A program made the position numbers and the translations under genes. The notes below the pieces were generated by a model. That model did no database searches and was not told the origin of the DNA. It worked only from the letters and a program-made list of their open reading frames with translations. 32,295 nt of DNA from Campylobacterales bacterium (GTDB lineage Bacteria; Campylobacterota; Campylobacteria; Campylobacterales; QNZT01): the NCBI GenBank assembly GCA_027084135.1, contig JALWLO010000105.1, positions 1 through 32,295 of the forward strand, in the 5' to 3' direction. Positions 1-8,259 of this stretch are shown piece by piece; the first letter of the stretch is position 1; the number at the start of each line of letters is the position of its first letter.

Positions 1-651
1 AATTTTATTTAAAAAGAAATCAGTATTCCTTGATGTTCCAAAAAACAAATGGCATCTTTTATCAAGCTCTTTTGCGTATTCTCCTCCTCTTCCATCATTA
101 TTTCTAGGACGCAAAGAACCATAGCCATTTGTAACACCTACAATCAAATACTCTTCACTTGTAAAATCCGCCTCAAGTCTTTCAATCAAAGTATCAACTT
201 TTACCATAGCCTTCTCATAACCAACCGACAACAAATCGGAACTTGTACAATACTTGTTTGTACAAGTTGTGTCATCTGTTGAAAAAAGGGGTAGCCGTGT
301 CAAAAAAGCATTAATTTTGTCAAGCGTAGATTGCCGATTAGCAAAAATAACATGCACTTGAATATGCTCATTTCTACTATTTTTAGAATCAAGTCTAAAT
401 TCAATATTTGGGAAAAAAACTTTATTTGATTCGGAATACTCTGTTTTGTAGCGCCCTATAAATCTAAAATAATTATCTATTGAGAAATAGTCTGTTAAAC
501 CAAATGCTTCTACATCAGAATTATGTATTTGGTCACAAAATTTTTTCCATACATCATGGTCATCAGAATGATATTGGTTATTTAGCTTTGCATCAGGTGT
601 ATGTACATGTAAATCCCATTTTCTCCACTCTGATCCTCTTGTATAATTCAT
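1..651 (-). CDS. PHP-domain/ATPase protein resembling the TrlF family, N-terminal part only, runs off the left edge
   Basis: Absent from the ORF track because it has no stop inside the window. Manual reverse-complement translation from ATG at 651 is open for 217 codons: MNYTRGSEWRKWDLHVHTPDAKLNNQYHSDDHDVWKKFCDQIHNSDVEAFGLTDYFSIDNYFRFIGRYK... The WDLHVHTPD and GLTDYFS motifs are PHP-like. GGAGG Shine-Dalgarno at the correct spacing, 10 nt after the mod stop. Confidence 0.8.
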   Translation of the reverse strand, partial: MNYTRGSEWRKWDLHVHTPDAKLNNQYHSDDHDVWKKFCDQIHNSDVEAFGLTDYFSIDNYFRFIGRYKTEYSESNKVFFPNIEFRLDSKNSRNEHIQVHVIFANRQSTLDKINAFLTRLPLFSTDDTTCTNKYCTSSDLLSVGYEKAMVKVDTLIERLEADFTSEEYLIVGVTNGYGSLRPRNNDGRGGEYAKELDKRCHLFFGTSRNTDFFLNKI

Positions 652-661
652 ATTATCCTCC

Positions 662-2473
662 CTATACACTCTTCACATCTTCGATGCCGTACTGTTTGAG
701 TATCTGTATGGCGTTGGTTTTGACTTCGGCGTTTTTGAAGCCGTTGTCTCTAAATACCACTCTCATAGGCTCGTCGGTTTCGTACTTTTCTGTTAGCTTT
801 GCGATCTCTTCTACGGTATCTAAGGTTATCTGCTCATCTAAGCAGACGGCTAAGGCTCCGGAGCTGATGATAAAGACTTTTTTGCCCGTTAGTACTAACT
901 CCTCTATAGGTTGGGCGAGGTCTAAGCCGTATTTTAGAAGTATCTCATAGAGTAGGTCTTCTTCTGTTCTGTCGGGTTTGATGTTATCGACGGCATCAAG
1001 GAGGCTCTCTTCGAGGTTTTCATGGTCGGGATCCCATGTTTTGATGTTGGAGCTGTCGAGTTTGAAGACTTTGAAACCGATGTCGAGTTCAGAGGATCTA
1101 GAGATATTTTCACCCGCTCTTCGGATGCGTTCTTTACCGATCTCGGCTATCGTTTTGTATCCTGCTTTGTAGGCTTCACTTTTGGGGTCGGTGGGTTCGG
1201 GGAGTTGCACCATGATATAGCGACGATTTCCGCAGTCTTCGGCATTGAGTTGCATGACGGCGTGGGCTGTTGTGGCGGAACCGGAGAAGAAATCGAGGAT
1301 GATGTCGTTCTTGTCAGTGCCTATTTTCAATGCCTCTATAACATAAGGTATTGGTTTTGGTGTGTCAAATAATATTTTTCCAAATAGTTTTTTTATTTCA
1401 TCAGCAGCATTTGCAGCGTTGGAAGTAGTATCCCATATAGTTTCAGGAATTTTTCCTTTATTTTCATTAAGAAAAAGTTTTCTATAAATATTGTCTCCTC
1501 TGATGATTAACCTATTATCTTTATCCATCTTTGATAGATTTTCTTTACTAAACAACCATAATCTTTTTGAAAAATATCGTCCTTCTTTTGTAGTAAAATC
1601 ATACTCCACCCCTCCCTGTGTTCCCCTTGCCCAAACCGCCAACATTCTATAGCTTCCTCTAGGATCATTATCTGGATTTTTATAAGCTTTTTTTGTACTT
1701 TCATCCAATTCAAGATAATTTGTATTAAAAAAAGCTTTATTTTTAGAATATACCAACAAATATTCATGTGATTTGCTAAACCATTTTGCTGAATTATCTC
1801 TTCCTCTTTTTCTACTCCAAATAATACTTGCTACAAAATTCTCCTCCCCAAACACCTCATCGCAGACTTTCCTTAGATTTGCTACTTCGTTATCGTCGAT
1901 AGAGATAAAGATAACACCGTCATCTTTGAGTAGGTTTCTTGCCAATTTGAGGCGGGGGTAGATCATGTTGAGCCAGTTGCTGTGGTATCGTCCGCTTGTG
2001 TCGCTGTTGGTACTAACTCTATTTCCCTCGCTATCGACTTGCTTGGTGAGTTCGAGGTAGTTTTTGATGTTGTCTTTGAAGTTGTCTTTATAGACAAAGT
2101 CTTTGCCGGTATTGTAGGGCGGATCGATGTAGATCATCTTGACTCTTTTGTGGTAGGATTTTTGCAAGAGCTTAAGCACTTCGAGATTGTCACCCTCTAT
2201 GTAGAGATTTTTAGTACTATCCCAATCTTTGGACTCCTCTTTGGCGGGGCGGAGTGTACCTGTCGAGGGTGTTTGGGCGATACGGCGGGATTTGGCTTTG
2301 CCGCTCCAGTTGAAGCTGTACCGCTCTTGGCTCTCATCTACATATTCACCAAGTGTGGCTTTGAGTGCCTCAAAATCTATCTTTCCCTCAGAGAAGATAT
2401 CGGGGAAAAGCGATTTTAGCTTTGCGATATTCTCCGCTACGATGTCCATACTTTTGCCGTCTAATTTTTCCAT
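662..2473 (-). CDS. Site-specific DNA-methyltransferase (adenine-specific), type III Mod-like
   Basis: 603 aa; contains MIYIDPPYNTGKDFVYKDNF (DPPY motif) and DIILDFFSGSATTAHAVMQLN (SAM-binding FxGxG-like motif), typical of beta-class/type III Mod proteins. Confidence 0.9.
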   Translation of the reverse strand: MEKLDGKSMDIVAENIAKLKSLFPDIFSEGKIDFEALKATLGEYVDESQERYSFNWSGKAKSRRIAQTPSTGTLRPAKEESKDWDSTKNLYIEGDNLEVLKLLQKSYHKRVKMIYIDPPYNTGKDFVYKDNFKDNIKNYLELTKQVDSEGNRVSTNSDTSGRYHSNWLNMIYPRLKLARNLLKDDGVIFISIDDNEVANLRKVCDEVFGEENFVASIIWSRKRGRDNSAKWFSKSHEYLLVYSKNKAFFNTNYLELDESTKKAYKNPDNDPRGSYRMLAVWARGTQGGVEYDFTTKEGRYFSKRLWLFSKENLSKMDKDNRLIIRGDNIYRKLFLNENKGKIPETIWDTTSNAANAADEIKKLFGKILFDTPKPIPYVIEALKIGTDKNDIILDFFSGSATTAHAVMQLNAEDCGNRRYIMVQLPEPTDPKSEAYKAGYKTIAEIGKERIRRAGENISRSSELDIGFKVFKLDSSNIKTWDPDHENLEESLLDAVDNIKPDRTEEDLLYEILLKYGLDLAQPIEELVLTGKKVFIISSGALAVCLDEQITLDTVEEIAKLTEKYETDEPMRVVFRDNGFKNAEVKTNAIQILKQYGIEDVKSV

Positions 2474-2579
2474 ATTTTTCCCGCTTGGTAGTCTATTTAG
2501 ACATTATACTTAAAGACTTGTAATATTTTAATATTAAAATAGGCATAATGAAGTATATTTTATTTAAAGAGGAAAAACA

Positions 2580-2738
2580 ATGAACAATTTTGCAAAATTT
2601 TTGATAACGGCGTTACTTATCATTGCGGCGGCGTTTGCCTTTAAGCTTTATAAAAGTGGAGGGTTTAAAGATTTTAAACCTGTACCTACATCTAGTACTA
2701 GTACTGATAGTGAGATACCCACCGGCGGCGCAAACTAG
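2580..2738 (+). CDS. Small single-pass membrane/secreted protein, 52 aa
   Basis: MNNFAKFLITALLIIAAAFAFKLYKSGGFKDFKPVPTSSTSTDSEIPTGGAN*; preceded by AGAGGAAAAACA RBS; hydrophobic N-terminal segment. A truncated second copy lies at 3439-3510. Confidence 0.5.
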   Translation: MNNFAKFLITALLIIAAAFAFKLYKSGGFKDFKPVPTSSTSTDSEIPTGGAN

Positions 2739-2801
2739 GTTTTGATGTCGCCTATTTTCTTTTTGATAGACTCAATTTTTTGATTGAGTCTATTGATTTT
2801 G
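2670..2801. repeat. Imperfect ~132-bp direct duplication, copy 1 (partner 3442-3573)
   Basis: Manual alignment, about 90% identical. Covers the end of the small ORF and, on the minus strand, a remnant encoding RLNQKIESIKKKIGDIKT*. Confidence 0.85.
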
Positions 2802-2906
2802 TCGTCTAGTCTTTTCTATACTATTAGTCCCGTTTAGCAGTCTATGTTGCCATAGAGACAGTGATATTTTCTACTCTCTTGCAAACACTAACTTTAAAAA
2901 CTATAA

Positions 2907-3185
2907 TTAGGCAACTTTGCTTATCAACGGAAATCTTTCAGGATGTTCAATCATCTCTAAGGATAAATCCACATCTAAATCTTTCCAGTATAGATGATCC
3001 TTACCAAAAGTTTCCACATTTGTGATCTCTTTAATAGTCTTATCTTTAAACCATGGAAAATCTTCAAAAGATAAAAAGTACTCTTTACCATTTGACAATA
3101 TCCAAAATCCATGACTTGATATATTTGTAACTTCAACTTCCAAAATACTCCTCCCATGCTTCGATAAATGTTTCATAGTACTCAT
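2907..3185 (-). CDS. DUF2442 domain-containing protein
   Basis: MSTMKHLSKHGRSILEVEVTNISSHGFWILSNGKEYFLSFEDFPWFKDKTIKEI...HLYWKDLDVDLSLEMIEHPERFPL: DUF2442-type wording; overlaps the DUF4160 gene. Confidence 0.75.
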   Translation of the reverse strand: MSTMKHLSKHGRSILEVEVTNISSHGFWILSNGKEYFLSFEDFPWFKDKTIKEITNVETFGKDHLYWKDLDVDLSLEMIEHPERFPLISKVA

Positions 3186-3369
3186 CTATTATTTTTTCGA
3201 TCTCATTTAACTCTTTTCTGGATAGTTTATAATTTTTTGCCAATTCTACCTGTGGTTTTAACCAAAACTTTGCCTCACCCCTTTGAGACTGGATATGTAT
3301 ATGCTCTCTTAACTCCTCCCTAGAAAAGAAGAAAAAACGATAACCTTTTATCTTTAAAATTGTCGGCAT
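3133..3369 (-). CDS. DUF4160 domain-containing protein
   Basis: MPTILKIKGYRFFFFSREELREHIHIQSQRGEAKFWLKPQVELAKNYKLSRKELNEIEKIIDEYYETFIEAWEEYFG: DUF4160-type; paired with DUF2442. Confidence 0.8.
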   Translation of the reverse strand: MPTILKIKGYRFFFFSREELREHIHIQSQRGEAKFWLKPQVELAKNYKLSRKELNEIEKIIDEYYETFIEAWEEYFGS

Positions 3370-3441
3370 GCAGCTTCCTACATATTTTATTACTATAGTT
3401 TAACATATGGGCACCTCTAATAAGCTTAGACGCTCATAATG

Positions 3442-3573
3442 GACTTTAAACCAGTACCTACATCTAGTACTAGTACTGATAATAAGACAGCCACCGGCGG
3501 AGCAAACTAGGTTTTGATATCGCCTATTCTCTTTTTGATAGACTCGATTTTTTGATTGAGCCTATCGCTTTTG
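3442..3573. repeat. Imperfect ~132-bp direct duplication, copy 2 (partner 2670-2801)
   Basis: Manual alignment. Copy 2 overlaps the 3' end of the intact 3507-3818 gene and a truncated version of the small ORF (ATG 3439, TAG 3510). Confidence 0.85.
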
Positions 3574-3818
3574 CCCTTTCGGATATCCATCTTTAGGGAG
3601 CTATAGACTCTATTTGAGTACGGTTCTAGTACTTTGTAGCAGCCTTTTACGATCTCTAGTGCCTCATCAACAGTATCGGTTTCGATGATGGTTCCCATAG
3701 CGGTTAATTTATACTCCACTCCGCTCTCATCGATGTATTTGATCACTTTACTGACATACTCACTCACACTCTCTGATTTATCCGTAGGAAACATGCTAAA
3801 CTCAAGTAGTACCGACAA
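3507..3818 (-). CDS. MTH1187-family (UPF0045-like) thiamine-binding protein; TTG start proposed
   Basis: LSVLLEFSMFPTDKSESVSEYVSKVIKYIDESGVEYKLTAMGTIIETDTVDEALEIVKGCYKVLEPYSNRVYSSLKMDIRKGKSDRLNQKIESIKKRIGDIKT*. AAGGAGGA at 3823-3830 lies 5 nt from TTG at 3818. The tracked start at 3944 lies inside a dispersed repeat. Confidence 0.85.
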   Translation of the reverse strand: MSVLLEFSMFPTDKSESVSEYVSKVIKYIDESGVEYKLTAMGTIIETDTVDEALEIVKGCYKVLEPYSNRVYSSLKMDIRKGKSDRLNQKIESIKKRIGDIKT

Positions 3819-3833
3819 GCTATCCTCCTTAAA

Positions 3834-3998
3834 CCCAAATTTTGCATTAGCCGATACATCATCTGCATTAATCATCGGTGGCATGGGCGATTGAAGTAAA
3901 GCCTCGACATAGCCTCCGGCTATGCCTGCGTTTTCCTTCAACACCCTTGCACTCAGAGCATCAACACATCTGATGCACCTTTTAATGCAAAATTTGGG
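3834..3998. mobile_element. MITE-like repeat copy A, 165 bp, TSD TTAAA
   Basis: Termini CCCAAATTTTGCATTA...TAATGCAAAATTTGGG; TTAAA at 3829-3833 and 3999-4003; internal hairpin CATAGCC-TCC-GGCTATG at 3908-3924. Confidence 0.85.
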
Positions 3999-4832
3999 TT
4001 AAAATATCACCGTTTTATTGTTGTAAACAAATATCTTATCTCTCAAAGCTAGATCAACAGCCTTTGCTAGAACAACTTTTTCGACATTTTGTCCCGCTTT
4101 TTGCATATCTTTCCAGCTAAATTCGTGATTTACCGTAACGACATCTTGAGCGATAATCGGTCCCTCATCAAGATCATCAGTCACATAGTGAGCGGTCGCA
4201 CCGATGATCTTTACACCCCTCTCATAAGCCTGTTTATAGGGGTTTGCTCCGATAAATGCGGGTAAAAAAGAGTGGTGGATATTGATGATCTTACCTTTGT
4301 ACCTCTCTACAAATGCGGGTGAGAGTATGCGCATATATTTGGCTAGCACTATCAGATCTCCGCCAAGTTCATCAAGCTTTTGCATAACCCTCTCTTCATG
4401 CTCCTCTCTGGAGATTCCCTGAGCCGATATCGCAAAAAAGGGTACATCAAACTTCTCAACCAAGTCTCTTAAAGTTTCATGGTTTGCTATGACGCCGAGT
4501 ATATTTGCTTCAAGCTCACCGCTATAGTACCTGATAAGCAGATCTCCGAGACAGTGCGGCTCTTTGGTAGCCATGAGTACGATATCTTTTTTATGTCTTT
4601 TTTTGAGCTCTACTTCCGCCTCTTTGGGCAAAGCGCTTTGTATATCTGCTTTTAGTCTCTCGATATCCACTTCACCGCTCAGTATCGCTCTAAAAAAGAA
4701 GCGTTTATGCTCCTCATCCACAAACTCTCTATTTTTGTCGATATTTAGACCATACTTGTAGATCTCTTTTGCAAGTTCATATATGAGTCCCGCCCTATCG
4801 GGTGAGCTAACTTTTAGTACATATCTATTCAA
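3999..4832 (-). CDS. purU: Formyltetrahydrofolate deformylase
   Basis: N-terminal ACT domain (YVLKVSSPDRAGLIYELAKEIY) plus formyltransferase-fold motif (IINIHHSFLPAFIGANPYKQAYERGVKIIGATAHYVTDDLDEGPIIAQD). Confidence 0.95.
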   Translation of the reverse strand: MNRYVLKVSSPDRAGLIYELAKEIYKYGLNIDKNREFVDEEHKRFFFRAILSGEVDIERLKADIQSALPKEAEVELKKRHKKDIVLMATKEPHCLGDLLIRYYSGELEANILGVIANHETLRDLVEKFDVPFFAISAQGISREEHEERVMQKLDELGGDLIVLAKYMRILSPAFVERYKGKIINIHHSFLPAFIGANPYKQAYERGVKIIGATAHYVTDDLDEGPIIAQDVVTVNHEFSWKDMQKAGQNVEKVVLAKAVDLALRDKIFVYNNKTVIF

Positions 4833-5136
4833 CTCTCTTCTTCTCCAACCTATCCTCTATCACGCTCAAAAGATACTCCATATAGTTTAGGGTGATATCA
4901 ACTTTATTTTCAAGCTTTACAACATCGTCACTCTGTAAAGCTTCAAACATCACTAAAAGCCTCTCTCTGATATGTTTTAGAAATATCTCCTCCTCTTTGG
5001 AGTCAAGCGTAACATCCTCTTTGAGACTCTCTTCGACCATTCTCTCTTTTGCCAACAGCCTTTTGGCTTTTTGATCTTTAGCTATCCTATCTTCTATCTT
5101 CTCTAAGGCTGTCTCTACAAACTCTTTTAGTTCCAT
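4825..5136 (-). CDS. CiaD-like/conserved Campylobacterota hypothetical protein
   Basis: 103-aa charged protein overlapping purU and oriented with it; wording and position match a Campylobacterota family I recall near purU. Confidence 0.5.
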   Translation of the reverse strand: MELKEFVETALEKIEDRIAKDQKAKRLLAKERMVEESLKEDVTLDSKEEEIFLKHIRERLLVMFEALQSDDVVKLENKVDITLNYMEYLLSVIEDRLEKKRVE

Positions 5137-5378
5137 GGCTTAGCTAACCACCTCTCAAACTCTAAAAACTCCTCTTTGCTGTCCATCACAACAAACCAAT
5201 CCCGCATCACCTCATCAACCCCTTCAAACTTCTCTCTTTTGTTTAGAAGTTGATTGAGTTTTCTTCTCGCCTCTATGTTACCTGGCTCCTCTTTGAGTAA
5301 CTCTTTAAGTATAGAGATAGCCTCTTTGATATATCCCTGTTCCGCATGTATCGAGGCTAATGTTAGTGTATTCATCAA
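5127..5378 (-). CDS. Small tetratricopeptide-like protein
   Basis: [40 protein letters not shown] resembles a TPR unit; overlaps both neighbours. Confidence 0.6.
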   Translation of the reverse strand: MMNTLTLASIHAEQGYIKEAISILKELLKEEPGNIEARRKLNQLLNKREKFEGVDEVMRDWFVVMDSKEEFLEFERWLAKPWN

Positions 5379-6448
5379 GCTCTACTTACGATCTCCGCTA
5401 TGATTGAGCCCATCTCTTGCGTAGAGCAAACCTCTTTTGCTCCGTACGCTGAGATATCCTTAGTTCTGTAACCGTCTCTTAGTACCATCTCGATAGCTCT
5501 ATCTATCTTATCAGCCGCCTCCTCTTCACCAAATGCAAATCTAAGCATCATCGAAGCGGAAGATATGGTGGCTATCGGATTTGCTATCCCTTGTCCAGCG
5601 ATATCCGGAGCTGAACCGTGTATCGGCTCGTACAGCCCCACTTCACCGCCGATAGAAGCTGAAGGTAACAGCCCGATGGAGCCGCTTATCATACTTGCCT
5701 CATCACTGAGTATATCTCCGAATATATTGCCTGTAAGTATCACATCAAACTGTTTTGGGTCTCTCACAAGTTGCATGGCGGCATTGTCTATATACATGTG
5801 CTCTAGTACTACATCGGGATACTCTTTTGCTACCTCTATAACGGTATCTCTCCAAAATTGACTCACTTCAAGGACATTTGCCTTATCTACCGAACAGACT
5901 CTCCTCTTTCGCTTCATCGCCGCCTTAAATGCCTCATGGGCGATCCTTTCAACCTCCGCTTTGGTATAGAGCATCGTATTGTATGCTCTATCCTCTTCGT
6001 TTGCTCTAGGCTCTCCGAAGTAGATGCCGCCGGTTAACTCCCGCATCACCAACAGATCGACACCCTTTACAACTTCACTCTTTAGAGTGCTCGCCTCTAC
6101 CAACTCATTATACACTTTTACCGGTCGATAGTTTGCATAGAGCCCAAGTGTAGATCTAAGCCTAAGCAGTCCGCTCTCGGGTCTCTTATCTCTGGGAAGA
6201 TCATCCCACTTTGGACCGCCTATCGCACCAAAAAGTATCGCATCGGCGTTTCTACACCCCTCTATCGTCTCTTCGGGAAGCGGATCGCCTGTGATATCAT
6301 AGGCATTACCTCCCATCAGATACTCTTCATAGCTTAACTCAAAATCACTATTTACCGCAACGGCATCTACTACTTTTAGCGCTTCATCAATGATCTCCGG
6401 ACCGATCCCATCACCCTTGATAACCGCTATCTTATACCTTTTTGACAT
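5375..6448 (-). CDS. leuB: 3-isopropylmalate dehydrogenase
   Basis: [22 protein letters not shown]..., [60 protein letters not shown]. Confidence 0.97.
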   Translation of the reverse strand: MSKRYKIAVIKGDGIGPEIIDEALKVVDAVAVNSDFELSYEEYLMGGNAYDITGDPLPEETIEGCRNADAILFGAIGGPKWDDLPRDKRPESGLLRLRSTLGLYANYRPVKVYNELVEASTLKSEVVKGVDLLVMRELTGGIYFGEPRANEEDRAYNTMLYTKAEVERIAHEAFKAAMKRKRRVCSVDKANVLEVSQFWRDTVIEVAKEYPDVVLEHMYIDNAAMQLVRDPKQFDVILTGNIFGDILSDEASMISGSIGLLPSASIGGEVGLYEPIHGSAPDIAGQGIANPIATISSASMMLRFAFGEEEAADKIDRAIEMVLRDGYRTKDISAYGAKEVCSTQEMGSIIAEIVSRA

Positions 6449-6463
6449 TTTCTCCCCTATAGC

Positions 6464-6943
6464 TTATTTGATCTCTTTTTTGGCGTAATTGATGAGTCCG
6501 CCGGCATCGATAAGTTCCTGCATAAAGGGAGGAATCGGGGTAAATTTATAACTCTTTCCGGTTGTGATATCTTTGATCTCACCGTTATCCAAATCTATCT
6601 CGATCTCATCCCCCTCGTTGATCTCGTCAGCCTCTTGAAGCTCTAAGATCGTTAGTCCCATATTGAAAGCGTTTCTATAAAAGATCCTCGCAAAACTCTT
6701 AGCTATCACAGCCGAAACTCCGGCGGCTTTTAGAGCTATCGGAGCATGCTCTCTGGAGCTTCCGCACCCAAAATTCTCTCCCGCAACGATCACATCGCCT
6801 CTATTTAACTTCTCCTTAAATGTCGGGTCGGCATCCTCCATCACATGCTTCGCCAACTCATTCTCATCCGATGTGTTAAGATATCTTGCTGCGATTATAA
6901 GATCAGTATCGATATTGTCTCCAAATTTCCAAACTTTTGCCAT
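6464..6943 (-). CDS. leuD: 3-isopropylmalate dehydratase small subunit
   Basis: VWKFGDNIDTDLIIAARYLNT...DVIVAGENFGCGSSREHAPIALKAAGVSAVIAKSFARIFYRNAFNMGL. Confidence 0.96.
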   Translation of the reverse strand: MAKVWKFGDNIDTDLIIAARYLNTSDENELAKHVMEDADPTFKEKLNRGDVIVAGENFGCGSSREHAPIALKAAGVSAVIAKSFARIFYRNAFNMGLTILELQEADEINEGDEIEIDLDNGEIKDITTGKSYKFTPIPPFMQELIDAGGLINYAKKEIK

Positions 6944-6959
6944 TGTTTCCTCTTTTTAA

Positions 6960-7204
6960 CCCAAATTTTGCATTAGCCGATACATCATCTGCATTGATCA
7001 TCGGCGGCATGGGCGATTGAAGTAAAGCCTCTTAGGCGTATACTATGCAAGTATGCATAAAGTATCGCCGTGCGAAGCTAAAAAAGCAAAGCAGTTTGCT
7101 TTTCTTTACGCTTCTCCCCCTCCGGGTGCGCCTGCGTTTTCCTTCAACACCCTTGCAATCAAAGCATCAACACATCTGATACACCTTTTAATGCAGAATT
7201 TGGG
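6960..7204. mobile_element. MITE-like repeat copy B, 245 bp, TSD TTTAA, expanded core
   Basis: Arms nearly identical to copy A; TTTAA at 6955-6959 and 7205-7209; two extra hairpins at 7035-7069 and 7074-7114. Confidence 0.85.
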
Positions 7205-7256
7205 TTTAAATTTTGGCTTATTCTATCCAAATTTTTGAAAAATTTTCAATAGTTAC

Positions 7257-8198
7257 CTATCTATACAGCGGCGTACCGTTCTCCTCATGCCACTCTACTA
7301 TCCCCTCCCACGCCTCTTTGGCGCTATTTGCGTACCAAAAGATATCTCTATCCTCGCTATCTATCACACCCTCATCCTCCAGCGCCTCAAAGTCAACCAC
7401 CCGACTCCAATACTCCTCTCCTACAAAAACAACCGGTATAGGCGCTATCTTTCTGGTCTGGATGAGCGTAAGTGCCTCAAAAAGCTCATCAAGTGTTCCA
7501 TAACCGCCAGGAAATATCACAAGCGCACAAGCTCTCTTCATAAAGTGAAGCTTCCTAATCGCAAAGTAGTGGAACAAAAAGCAGAGATTTGGGGTGATAT
7601 AGGGGTTTGGAAACTGCTCATGGGGTAGTGTGATATTAAGCCCGATAGAGTTGGCTCCCACATCAAAAGCGCCCCTGTTTGCCGCCTCCATGATACCCGG
7701 ACCTCCGCCGGTCATCAAAGTTACGCTATTATCTTGCGGTCCTTTTCCCGCTTTTCCTACCAATTTGCCGAACTCTCTCGCCATATCGTAGTACTTTGAT
7801 TTTTGAAGTATCTTTTTTGCTCTTTGGAGTTTCTTCTCTAATGCTTTTGAGCTTCCTCTATTTTTGATCTCACTCTCTATATTCTCCAACTTCATCTGCG
7901 CCAACTTCGGCTCAACGATCCTCGTACTACCGTAAACGACTATCGTCTTTTTTATACCGAAACGCTGAAGTACCTCTTCTACTTTTAGATAGTCAAGCTC
8001 AAGTCTTATCGGCAGTGTCGCCTCTTCAAGCAAGAACTCTTTATCATCCAAAGCCTTCTTATAGGTTGGGCTATGAAATATCGCTTTTAAGTTCTCTTTT
8101 GCCCTTGGGTCAAGCTCTATGCTCTTTGGCGGCGATTGCCACGGCAGTTTCGTCTCTCTTTTTTTATGAATGGGGTGATATGGGTGTTTTTTGTGCAT
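7257..8198 (-). CDS. LOG family (TIGR00730-type) Rossmann-fold protein
   Basis: LMTGGGPGIMEAANRGAFDVGANSIGLNITLPHEQFPNPYI... and FPGGYGTLDELFEALTLIQT motifs. Confidence 0.93.
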   Translation of the reverse strand: MHKKHPYHPIHKKRETKLPWQSPPKSIELDPRAKENLKAIFHSPTYKKALDDKEFLLEEATLPIRLELDYLKVEEVLQRFGIKKTIVVYGSTRIVEPKLAQMKLENIESEIKNRGSSKALEKKLQRAKKILQKSKYYDMAREFGKLVGKAGKGPQDNSVTLMTGGGPGIMEAANRGAFDVGANSIGLNITLPHEQFPNPYITPNLCFLFHYFAIRKLHFMKRACALVIFPGGYGTLDELFEALTLIQTRKIAPIPVVFVGEEYWSRVVDFEALEDEGVIDSEDRDIFWYANSAKEAWEGIVEWHEENGTPLYR

Positions 8199-8259
8199 AT
8201 ATATCCTTGTATAATCTATTGGGGTAATTTATCAAATATAGCTAATATTTGGTTCTCGA

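Noticed and set aside
480-950. 156-aa plus-strand ORF
   Set aside because: Antisense to the TrlF-like and mod genes, which have clear family motifs; low-complexity translation without an RBS.
1022-2419. Plus-strand ORFs antisense to mod (116 and 145 aa)
   Set aside because: Shadow ORFs of a confidently identified methyltransferase; no recognisable domain.
3834-7204. Possible CRISPR or integron attC interpretation of the CCCAAATTTTGC repeats
   Set aside because: Copies are dispersed and not regularly spaced, most have 5-bp target duplications, and no Cas or integrase gene is present.
7053-7238. 61-aa plus-strand ORF after leuD
   Set aside because: Lies almost entirely in MITE-like copy B; chance open frame through hairpins.
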